This document shows, one piece after another, positions 25,516 to 32,813 of a DNA stretch of 64,000 nucleotides (positions are counted from its first letter, which is position 1; every line of letters starts with the position of its first letter). The translations under genes and the position numbers were made by a program. Source of the stretch: JBDTSW01 sp963807385 (GTDB lineage: Bacteria; Actinomycetota; Thermoleophilia; Solirubrobacterales; 70-9); assembly GCA_963807385.1 (NCBI GenBank), contig CAWEBQ010000003.1, forward strand, positions 806,001 to 870,000, read 5' to 3'. The notes under the pieces are model-generated. The model was not told where the DNA came from, did no database searches, and worked only from the letters and a program-made list of their open reading frames with translations.

Positions 25516-26583
25516 GTGAGCGGACTCCTCGTCAAGCGCGACGACCTGCGGGATGTGCGGCTCGACGAGCCGGCGACCCCGGTCCCCGAGGAGGGCCAGG
25601 CATCACTCGCCGTGAGGACCTTCGGGATGACCGCGAACAACGTCACCTACGCCGTCATGGGCGAGGCGATGTCGTACTGGGACTTCTTCCCGGCCGGCGA
25701 GGCGGGCTGGGGCCGCCTACCGACCTGGGGCTTTGCCGAGGTCGCGGCCAGCGAGGCGGAGGGGGTCGCGGTCGGCGATCGCTACTACGGCTACTGGCCA
25801 TCGGCGAGCCATCTGCTGGTGACCCCGAAGGGCGCCGACGAGCGCGGATTTATCGATGCCTCGCCACACCGGGCCGAGCTGCCGTCCGCCTATCACCGGT
25901 ACCTGCGAACGGACTCGGACCCGTTCTACTCGGCCGACAGCGAGGACCTGCAGATGCTGCTGCGACCGCTGTTCTTCACCTCCTTTCTCGCCGACGACCA
26001 GCTCGCCGACGAGGGCCTGGCAACCGGCGGGCCCGTGATGATGGCGAGCGCGTCGTCGAAGACGGCCTTGGCGGCGGCGTTCATGCTCGCCCAGCGCGAC
26101 GACGTGGAGCTGGTCGCGCTCACCTCCGCGCGCAACGTCGAGTTCGTCGAGGGGCTCGGCATCTACGCGCGCACCGTCCTCTACTCGGAGATCGGCTCGC
26201 TCGAGCCGGAGCCGGCGACGTTCGTCGACTTCGCGGGTAACGGCGAGGTGCGCGCGGCGGTCCACCGCCGGTTCGGCGATGAGCTCCGCCACAGCATGGC
26301 CGTGGGCGTTACGCACTGGGAGGACTTCGAGGGCGGAGCCGACCTGCCCGGCCCCGCGCCGCAGTTCTTCTTCGCTCCGACGCGGGTCACCAAGCGGGCC
26401 GCGGACTGGGGCGGGCCCGGCCTGGAGGAGCGGGTGGCCGAGGCGTGGGGCCCGTTTTGCGAGTGGTGCTCGGGCTGGCTCGGGCTGGACCACGCCGAGG
26501 GCTGGGAGGCCACGCGTGACGCATACCTCGACGTGCTCGAGGGCCGGGTCCCGCCGAGCCGGGCGACGGTGCTGAGGGTCTGA
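25516..26583 (+). CDS. DUF2855 family protein
   Basis: The protein has 355 residues with a GTG start. It matches the DUF2855 pattern: FGMTANNVTYAVMG, PTWGFAEVAAS, DRYYGYWPSASHLLV and a Rossmann-like centre (MMASASSKTALAAAFMLA). This family is distantly related to medium-chain dehydrogenases/reductases, but its reaction is unknown. It lies 10 bp after the small membrane protein. Confidence 0.82.
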   Translation: MSGLLVKRDDLRDVRLDEPATPVPEEGQASLAVRTFGMTANNVTYAVMGEAMSYWDFFPAGEAGWGRLPTWGFAEVAASEAEGVAVGDRYYGYWPSASHLLVTPKGADERGFIDASPHRAELPSAYHRYLRTDSDPFYSADSEDLQMLLRPLFFTSFLADDQLADEGLATGGPVMMASASSKTALAAAFMLAQRDDVELVALTSARNVEFVEGLGIYARTVLYSEIGSLEPEPATFVDFAGNGEVRAAVHRRFGDELRHSMAVGVTHWEDFEGGADLPGPAPQFFFAPTRVTKRAADWGGPGLEERVAEAWGPFCEWCSGWLGLDHAEGWEATRDAYLDVLEGRVPPSRATVLRV

Positions 26584-26596
26584 CGCCCAACGCAGT

Positions 26597-26641
26597 CGAG
26601 TGGCACCTGAGTTGCGCTATGCGAGCTTCAGATGCCACTCG
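26597..26641. terminator. 14-bp-arm inverted repeat, possible terminator
   Basis: CGAGTGGCACCTGA (26597-26610) and TCAGATGCCACTCG (26628-26641) pair with one mismatch across a 17-nt loop. It lies between the DUF2855 gene and the oppositely oriented tRNA-Ala. There is no T-tract, so termination is only likely. Confidence 0.5.
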
Positions 26642-26664
26642 TTGTCCGGGGCCTCCGAAGCTAG

Positions 26665-26737
26665 TGGAGCCAGCCGGGTTCGAACCGGCGACCTTCGCGT
26701 TGCAAACGCGACGCTCTGCCAACTGAGCTATGGCCCC
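26665..26737 (-). tRNA. tRNA-Ala (anticodon TGC)
   Basis: This is a 73-nt cloverleaf. Acceptor GGGGCCA/TGGCTCC, D-arm with AGCTCAGTTGGCAGAGC, anticodon stem TCGCG/CGCGA around loop TTTGCAA (anticodon TGC) and T-arm GCCGG-TTCGAAC-CCGGC. The G3-U70 wobble pair, the identity element for alanine, is present. CCA is not encoded. Confidence 0.97.
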
Positions 26738-26859
26738 AGGTGCCCGATTGTAGGTCGGACTTCGACCGCGGTATCGGGATGGCAGCAACCGCCCGGAGGC
26801 CTGTGAGAGGATGAGCGCGGGTCCTGTGGGGCCGTGTACCTATTCGGAGGAGTGACGCA

Positions 26860-28212
26860 TTGGCTGAGACGGAGACGGCTGTGACGGAAACCGAGACCGA
26901 CCGGTCGCCGCAGACGGTCGAGGCCGAGAAAGCGGAGGCCGAATCGCAGGGATCGCCGAAGCCGGGGCAGCGCGCCGAGGTCTCCAACCTCGACATCGTC
27001 CGCCACTACTTCGACAAGGCGGCGGACCACCTCGGGCTTCCGGACGACCTGCAGACCGTCTTCTGGACCCCGTACCGCGAGGTCACCGTCCAGATCCCCG
27101 TAAAGCTCTCCGACGGCAAGGTCCACGTCTTCTCCGGTTACCGGATCCAGCACAACGGCGCCCGCGGGCCCTACAAGGGCGGGATCCGCTTCCACCCCGA
27201 GGTGGACGTGGACGAGGTCCGGGCGCTCGCCTCGCTGATGACCTGGAAGACCGCCGTGGCCAACGTCCCGTTCGGCGGGGCGAAGGGCGGCGTCAACTGC
27301 CCCGCCAACGACCTCGAGCAGTCCGAGCTCCAGAAGATCGCGCGCTCCTTCATGGACAAGATCGAGAAGGTGCTCGGGCCAACCCGCGATATTCCCGCAC
27401 CGGACGTGAACACCAACGCCCAGACGATGGCCTGGTTCATGGACGAGTACGGGAAGCTCCACGGACACACGCCCGCGATCTGCACCGGCAAGCCGATCGA
27501 GCTCGAGGGGTCCTACGGCCGCGAGGCTGCCACCGGCCGCGGGTGCGTCTACATGTTCCGCGAGGCGGCGCCCCACCTCGGCCTGAGTCCGGCCGATACC
27601 ACCTTCGTGGTCCAGGGCTACGGCAACGTCGGCTCCTGGGCCGCGCGCATCATGCAGCAGCTCGGCGCGACGATGGTCGGGGTATCCGACGTCAACGGAG
27701 CGATCCGCTCCGACGCCGGGATCGACGCCAACGCCCTGCACGACTTCATCAAGGAGGGCGGAACGATCACCGACTTCGAGGGAGCCGAGGCCATCGACGC
27801 CGAGGACCTGATCGAGGTTCCCTGCGACGTCTTCATCCCCGCCGCGCTCGGCGGGATGATCCACGAGGGCAACGCCGACCGGATGCAGTGCAAGGTGATC
27901 GTGGAGGGCGCGAACAGCCCCACCACCCCGGTGGCCGACGACATCCTGCGCTCCAAGGACGTCTACATCATCCCCGACGTGATGGCGAACGCCGGGGGCG
28001 TCGTCGTCTCCTACTTCGAGTGGGTGCAGAACCTCCAGCACTTCCGCTGGGACGAGCGCGAGGTCAACGACAAGCTCGGCAACATCATGCGCCGCGCCTA
28101 CCGCGAGGTCTCCGGGCGCGCCAAGGAGGAGAAGCTCGACCTCCGCGACGCCGCCTACCTGGTCGGCATCGAGCGCGTGGTCCAGGCGGCGAGAATCCGC
28201 GGCTACGTCTAG
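26860..28212 (+). CDS. gdhA: glutamate dehydrogenase
   Basis: The protein has 450 residues with a TTG start after GGAGGAGTG. Glu/Leu/Phe/Val dehydrogenase family: VHVFSGYRIQHNGARGPYKGGIRFHP, the catalytic-Lys segment VPFGGAKGGVNC, TRDIPAPDVNTNAQTM, and Rossmann motif VVQGYGNVGSWAA. It interconverts glutamate and 2-oxoglutarate plus ammonia; cofactor preference is not clear. Residues 1-40 are an acidic, low-complexity N-terminal extension. It lies 5 bp upstream of fahA in the same direction, a sensible partner for amino-acid catabolism. Confidence 0.94.
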   Translation: MAETETAVTETETDRSPQTVEAEKAEAESQGSPKPGQRAEVSNLDIVRHYFDKAADHLGLPDDLQTVFWTPYREVTVQIPVKLSDGKVHVFSGYRIQHNGARGPYKGGIRFHPEVDVDEVRALASLMTWKTAVANVPFGGAKGGVNCPANDLEQSELQKIARSFMDKIEKVLGPTRDIPAPDVNTNAQTMAWFMDEYGKLHGHTPAICTGKPIELEGSYGREAATGRGCVYMFREAAPHLGLSPADTTFVVQGYGNVGSWAARIMQQLGATMVGVSDVNGAIRSDAGIDANALHDFIKEGGTITDFEGAEAIDAEDLIEVPCDVFIPAALGGMIHEGNADRMQCKVIVEGANSPTTPVADDILRSKDVYIIPDVMANAGGVVVSYFEWVQNLQHFRWDEREVNDKLGNIMRRAYREVSGRAKEEKLDLRDAAYLVGIERVVQAARIRGYV

Positions 28213-28217
28213 GGGCC

Positions 28218-29042
28218 ATGCGGTTGGTGACCTTCCGCGCCGCGGATGGCGTGGCGCGGGTAGGGCGGCTGAAGGGCGGCATCGTTCGCGAACTCGAGGC
28301 GGCGACGATGCTCGACTGGCTTGGCGGCAAAGGAACCGCTGACGGCGCCGGCGAGCACGTGCTCGCCGAGATCACCCTGCTCGCACCCGTTCCCGACCCG
28401 CCAAGCGTCCGGGACTTCTTCGCGTTCGAGGAGCACGTGAAGGCCGGCTGGCGCCTGCGCGGCGACGAGGTCCCGCCCGCCTGGTACACGGCGCCCAGCT
28501 TCTACTTCTCAAACCCCGCATCGATCCACGCCCCGGGCCAGCCCGTCGAGAAGCCGGCGGCGACAGAGCTCCTCGACTTCGAGCTGGAGATCGCGGCGGT
28601 GATCGGCGCCGGAGGCGAGATCGCCGGGTTCACCCTCCTCAACGACTGGAGCGCCCGCGACGTGCAGCGCGAGGAGATGACCGTCGGGCTGGGCCCCGCG
28701 AAGGGCAAGGACTTCGCGATCTCGCTGGGGCCCTGGCTGGTCACGCCGGACGAGCTCCCCTACGAGGACGGGCGCCTGCAGCTCGAGGCGACGGCGTCGG
28801 TCAACGGCGTCGAGCTGACCCACACGAACGCCGGTGAGCAGCACTACAGCTGGCCGGCGCTGGTCGGGCACGCCGCGCGCGACACCCGCCTGCGCCCGGG
28901 GGACGTGATCGGGTCGGGAACGCTGAACCGAGGCTGCCTGCTCGAGCTTGGCCCACTGGAGGGCGATCGATGGCTCGAGCCGGGCGACTCGGTCGAGATC
29001 GCCGCCGAGGGCCTCGGCACGCTCGGGACAGCGATCGTCTAA
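28218..29042 (+). CDS. fahA: fumarylacetoacetate hydrolase family protein (last step of tyrosine degradation)
   Basis: The protein has 274 residues. FAH fold: RDFFAFEEHVKAG, the metal-ligand segment DFELEIAAVIG, NDWSARDVQREEM, KGKDFAISLGPWLV and GDVIGSGTLNRGC. It would cleave fumarylacetoacetate to fumarate and acetoacetate. Many FAH-family enzymes act on other substrates, but the gene faces the hpd-hmgA-phhA cluster across the AsnC regulator, which supports the tyrosine role. The ATG is at 28218, immediately after gdhA. It converges with asnC, with a 9-bp gap. Confidence 0.88.
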   Translation: MRLVTFRAADGVARVGRLKGGIVRELEAATMLDWLGGKGTADGAGEHVLAEITLLAPVPDPPSVRDFFAFEEHVKAGWRLRGDEVPPAWYTAPSFYFSNPASIHAPGQPVEKPAATELLDFELEIAAVIGAGGEIAGFTLLNDWSARDVQREEMTVGLGPAKGKDFAISLGPWLVTPDELPYEDGRLQLEATASVNGVELTHTNAGEQHYSWPALVGHAARDTRLRPGDVIGSGTLNRGCLLELGPLEGDRWLEPGDSVEIAAEGLGTLGTAIV

Positions 29043-29051
29043 CCCGCCGGG

Positions 29052-29495
29052 CTACTCCACCGGGCGCTCGAACAGCGTCGAGAGCACGACCTGGGTCTGC
29101 GTGCGCCGGATGCCCGCCGCGTCTCGCAGCCGCTCAAGCGCCTCCTCGAGATGCTCGGTGTCGCGGGCGTAGAGGTGGAGGATGGCGCTGGCCTCGCCCG
29201 CCACGGTGTGCGCCGCGGCCACCTCCGGGTGGCGCCCTGCGGCCGCCAGGATCTCGTCGCCCGTCATCCTGCCCTCGCAGAACAGGGACACCACTGCATG
29301 CGTGGACCAGCCGAGGGCCGAGTGGTCGAGCACGGCGGTGTAGCCGCGCACCACGCCCCGCTCCTCGAGCCGGTCGACCCGTCGCTTGACCGCGGGCGCG
29401 CTCAGCGCGACCCGCGAGCCGATGTCCTGGAACGAGCGCCTGGCGTTCTCGCGCAGCAACGCAACGATCTGCTGGTCGATCTCGTCAAGTTCCAC
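29052..29495 (-). CDS. Lrp/AsnC family transcriptional regulator
   Basis: The protein has 147 residues from the GTG at 29495, chosen because GGAGG lies 8 nt upstream; the frame extends 13 codons further to an ATG. N-terminal helix-turn-helix (ELDEIDQQIVALL, IGSRVALSAPAVKRRVDRL) and C-terminal RAM/AsnC ligand domain (EILAAAGRHPEVAAAHTVAG). It is divergent from hpd and probably senses an aromatic amino acid to control the phhA-hpd-hmgA-fahA genes. That role is inferred from position. Confidence 0.9.
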   Translation of the reverse strand: MELDEIDQQIVALLRENARRSFQDIGSRVALSAPAVKRRVDRLEERGVVRGYTAVLDHSALGWSTHAVVSLFCEGRMTGDEILAAAGRHPEVAAAHTVAGEASAILHLYARDTEHLEEALERLRDAAGIRRTQTQVVLSTLFERPVE

Positions 29496-29504
29496 TCCCG
29501 GTGC

Positions 29505-29550
29505 CTCCAATACGCAACGATTTGCGCTTGTCAACGCGCTCGAAACAGGG
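29505..29550. promoter_or_regulatory. overlapping divergent promoters of asnC and hpd
   Basis: A near-palindromic TTGTCAA is at 29528-29534. Rightward, TTGTCA-N17-AATCAT (ending near 29556) fits an hpd promoter. Leftward, the complementary TTGACA-N16-TATTGG fits an asnC promoter ending near its ribosome binding site. The two -35 hexamers occupy the same bases, so expression of the two genes should compete. Confidence 0.4.
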
Positions 29551-29586
29551 AATCATAAGGTTGTACCCGGATCGAGGAGGGATTCG

Positions 29587-30723
29587 TTGCCACCGGCAGC
29601 CGTCACCACCCCCAAGCCGTTGTCGCCACACGACGCGGATCCGATGCCCCTTCACGGCATCGACCACATTGAGCTCTACGTCGGCAACGCCGCCCAGGCC
29701 GCCTACTTCTACACGCACGCCTTCGGCTTCCGCCCCGTCGCCTACGCCGGGCTCGAGACCGGGCTCCGCGACCGGACCTCGCACGTGCTCGAGCAGGGCC
29801 GGATCCGCCTCGTCCTCACCGGCGCCCTGCGCAGCTCCACCGACGTCGCCCGCCATCACGCCCGACATGGCGACGGAGTTCACTCGATCGCTCTCTCGGT
29901 CCCCGACGCCGACCGGGCCCACGCCGAGGCGGCCTCCCGCGGCGCGTGGAGCGTCGAGGAGCCGCGAACAATCTCCGACGACCAGGGCCAGATCCGCCTC
30001 GCGTCGGTCGCCGCCTACGGGGACACCGTCCATACGTTCGTCGATCGCGGCGCCTACTCCGGCCCGTTCCTCCCGGGCTTCGTTCCTGTGGACGGGCCCC
30101 CGGCGCCCTCCGACGAGATGCTGCTCGCGATCGACCACATCGTCGGCAACGTCGCGCTGGGACAGATGGAGGAGTGGGTTCGCTACTACGAGCGGATCTT
30201 CGGCATGACGGAGATGATCCACTTCTCAGACGAGGCGATCTCGACCGAATACTCGGCCCTGATGTCGAAGGTCGTGGCCTCCGGCGACGGGCGCATCAAG
30301 TTTCCAATCAACGAGCCGGCGGAGGGCCGCAGGCGGTCTCAGATCGACGAGTACCTCGAGTTCTATGAGGGCGCGGGCGCGCAGCACATCGCGGTCGCCA
30401 CCCGCGACATCGTCGGGACCGTCGCCGAGCTTCGCCGCCGTGGCGTGGGCTTCCTGGCCATCCCCGACTCCTACTACGACGAGGTTCCCGCGCGCGTGCC
30501 GGAGGTGGCGGACCAGCTGGACGATCTGCGCTCGCAGGGCATCCTCGTGGACCACGACGACGAGGGCTACCTGCTTCAGATCTTCACGAAGCCCGTCGGC
30601 GACCGGCCGACGGTCTTCCTCGAGATCATCGAGCGCCACGGCGCCACCGGCTTCGGCGCCGGCAACTTCAAGGCGCTGTTCGAGGCCATCGAGCGCGAGC
30701 AGGACAAGCGGGGGAACCTGTGA
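29587..30723 (+). CDS. hpd: 4-hydroxyphenylpyruvate dioxygenase
   Basis: The protein has 378 residues from a TTG start at 29587 placed 6 nt after GAGGAGG; ATG at 29644 is the alternative. Two vicinal-oxygen-chelate halves: GIDHIELYVGNAAQAAYFYTHAFGF and LAIDHIVGNV...YYERIFGM. Predicted Fe ligands are His in AIDHIVG, His in AQHIAVAT and Glu in VFLEIIER, with the C-terminal GATGFGAGNFKALFEAIE helix. It converts 4-hydroxyphenylpyruvate to homogentisate. It overlaps hmgA by GTGA. Confidence 0.96.
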   Translation: MPPAAVTTPKPLSPHDADPMPLHGIDHIELYVGNAAQAAYFYTHAFGFRPVAYAGLETGLRDRTSHVLEQGRIRLVLTGALRSSTDVARHHARHGDGVHSIALSVPDADRAHAEAASRGAWSVEEPRTISDDQGQIRLASVAAYGDTVHTFVDRGAYSGPFLPGFVPVDGPPAPSDEMLLAIDHIVGNVALGQMEEWVRYYERIFGMTEMIHFSDEAISTEYSALMSKVVASGDGRIKFPINEPAEGRRRSQIDEYLEFYEGAGAQHIAVATRDIVGTVAELRRRGVGFLAIPDSYYDEVPARVPEVADQLDDLRSQGILVDHDDEGYLLQIFTKPVGDRPTVFLEIIERHGATGFGAGNFKALFEAIEREQDKRGNL

Positions 30724-31901
30724 GATACGCGCGCCTCGGAAAGCTCCCGGCCAAGCGCCACGTCCAGTTTCGCGAGAACGGGACGCTTCTCACCGAGGAG
30801 GTCATCGGCTTCGAGGGCTTCTCCGGCAACGAGTCGATCCTCTACCACCTGTGGTCGCCCTGCCGGGTGCAGGAGGTCGGCGAGTTCCGCCCGATCGAGC
30901 GCGAGGAGTGGATCCCGGAGACGCACGTCCACCGATTGACGGACACCAATCCCGTGGCAGCCGGCGGCGACTGGCTTGAGGGCCGCCGGCTGCTGCAGTT
31001 CAACAGCGATATCGAGGTCTCCGTCTGCAAGCCCACCGAGGAACGGGACGGCTTCTATCGCAACGGCGAAGGCGATGAGGTGCTGTTCATCCATCACGGC
31101 ACGGGAACGGTCGAGTCGATCTTCGGCGACGTCCCCTACCGCCCTCACGACTACGTCGTGATCCCGCGCGGCACGACGTACCGGGTCCGACCCGACGCTG
31201 GCGAGCAGGTCTGGTTGTGCTTCTTCACGCCGGGAGAGATCGAAACGCCCAACCGCTACCGCAACCGCTACGGCCAGCTCCTCGAGCACGCCCCGTTCTC
31301 GCAGCGCGACTTCCACCCGCCCGCCGAGCTTCACACCCACCGCGATCGCGGCGAGCACGCGCTCACGGTCCGGGTCCGCGGTGGGCTTCAGGACTACGTC
31401 CTCGACTACCACCCCTTCGATGTCGTCGGCTGGGACGGCTACGTCTACCCGTACACCTTCAACACCGACGACTTCGAGCCCATCACCGGGCGCATCCACA
31501 TGCCACCGCCGGTCCACCAGACGTTCCAGGGCCAGAACTTCGTGATCTGCTCGTTCTGCCCCCGCGAGCTGGACTACGACCCGCAGGCGATCGCCCTGCC
31601 CTACCACCACTCCAACGTCCAGTCAGAGGAGGCCATCTACTACGTCGACGGCCAGTTCGGCTCCCGCAAGGGAGTCGATGTCGGCATGATCACCCTCCAC
31701 CCCTCCGGCCTCCCCCACGGTCCCCAGCCGGGGCTGGTGGAGGCGTCGCTGGGCGCGCGGCGCACGGAGGAGCTCGCGGTGATGTGGGACACGTTCAAGC
31801 CGCTGCAGCTGACCGCGCTCGCACGCGAGCTCGACCAGCCGGACTACGCGCTGTCCTGGTACGAGCCCGAGACCGAGCCCGCGGCGACGACGACGGGTTA
31901 G
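30720..31901 (+). CDS. hmgA: homogentisate 1,2-dioxygenase
   Basis: The protein has 393 residues with a GTG start overlapping the hpd stop. It is a cupin enzyme that opens homogentisate to maleylacetoacetate. Family features are VQFRENGTLLTEEV, EVLFIHHGTGTVES...HDYVVIPRGTTYRV in the N-terminal half and the metal-site region PYHHSNVQSEEAIYYV then LHPSGLPHGPQPG in the C-terminal half. It is the middle gene of hpd-hmgA-phhA. Confidence 0.95.
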   Translation: MRYARLGKLPAKRHVQFRENGTLLTEEVIGFEGFSGNESILYHLWSPCRVQEVGEFRPIEREEWIPETHVHRLTDTNPVAAGGDWLEGRRLLQFNSDIEVSVCKPTEERDGFYRNGEGDEVLFIHHGTGTVESIFGDVPYRPHDYVVIPRGTTYRVRPDAGEQVWLCFFTPGEIETPNRYRNRYGQLLEHAPFSQRDFHPPAELHTHRDRGEHALTVRVRGGLQDYVLDYHPFDVVGWDGYVYPYTFNTDDFEPITGRIHMPPPVHQTFQGQNFVICSFCPRELDYDPQAIALPYHHSNVQSEEAIYYVDGQFGSRKGVDVGMITLHPSGLPHGPQPGLVEASLGARRTEELAVMWDTFKPLQLTALARELDQPDYALSWYEPETEPAATTTG

Positions 31902-31909
31902 GAGGTCCC

Positions 31910-32806
31910 ATGTTCGAGGAGGCACAGCTCTACTCACCGGTCACGACCGACGACGACGGCGCCGTCACGGTCCACCTCGGGGAGGACCACCCGGGCGTAA
32001 ACGACCCGGCGTACCGCGAGCGACGCAATGCGATCGCCGCCGCCGCGCTGGAGTGGAAGCCAGGCGAGCGGGTGCCGTCGATCGACTACACCGACGCCGA
32101 GCAGGAGGTGTGGCGCACCGTCTGCCGTGAGCTCTCCCCGAAACACGCCCGCTACGCGTGCAGCGCCTTCCGCGACGCGCTCATCGCACTCGACCTCCCG
32201 CGCGACCGGATTCCGCAGCTGGACGAGGTGACGGCCGGCCTGCGCCCCCTGACCGGATTCGAGTACGTGCCCGCCGCCGGGATCGTCCCTCTTGATGAGT
32301 TCTATGGCTCACTCGCCGATGGCCGCTTTCACTCGACCCAGTACGTCCGCCACCACGACGCTCCCCTCTACACGCCCGAGCCCGATCTGATCCACGAGGT
32401 CATGGGCCACGGGCACCTGCTGGCCGACACCCAGTTCGGTGAGCTCAACCGGCTCGCGGGGGAGGCAGCGCGGCGCGCCACGACGGCAGAGGCTCTGCAG
32501 CTCGTCGCAGACGTCTTCTGGTTCACGATCGAGTTCGGCGTCGTCTGGGAGGAGGGCGAGCTGCGGGCCTACGGCGCCGGCATCCTCTCCTCATACGGCG
32601 AGATCGAGGAGTTCCGGGGCATGGAGATCCGGCCGCTGGACTTCGCGGCGATGGCCACGATCGACTACGACATCACCAAGTACCAGCCCGTCCTGTTCGC
32701 CGCCGAGTCGATGACACACGTCGTCGACGCGGTGGGCGGCTTCTTCGCCGGGTGCGACGACGACACGCCCGTGCGCCTTGGAGTGACGGCCACCAGCGCG
32801 GCCTGA
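31910..32806 (+). CDS. phhA: phenylalanine 4-monooxygenase (aromatic amino acid hydroxylase)
   Basis: The protein has 298 residues. It hydroxylates phenylalanine to tyrosine using tetrahydropterin and Fe(II). The catalytic core is clear: TGFEYVPAAGIVPLDEFYGSLA, then the iron-binding PDLIHEVMGHGHLL (two His), and FTIEFGVVWEEGELRAYGAGILSSYGE with the Glu ligand region. GGAGG (31901-31905) precedes the ATG. It is the last gene of the hpd operon and convergent with the BTAD fusion gene, 7 bp away. Confidence 0.95.
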   Translation: MFEEAQLYSPVTTDDDGAVTVHLGEDHPGVNDPAYRERRNAIAAAALEWKPGERVPSIDYTDAEQEVWRTVCRELSPKHARYACSAFRDALIALDLPRDRIPQLDEVTAGLRPLTGFEYVPAAGIVPLDEFYGSLADGRFHSTQYVRHHDAPLYTPEPDLIHEVMGHGHLLADTQFGELNRLAGEAARRATTAEALQLVADVFWFTIEFGVVWEEGELRAYGAGILSSYGEIEEFRGMEIRPLDFAAMATIDYDITKYQPVLFAAESMTHVVDAVGGFFAGCDDDTPVRLGVTATSAA

Positions 32807-32813
32807 AGCGACC

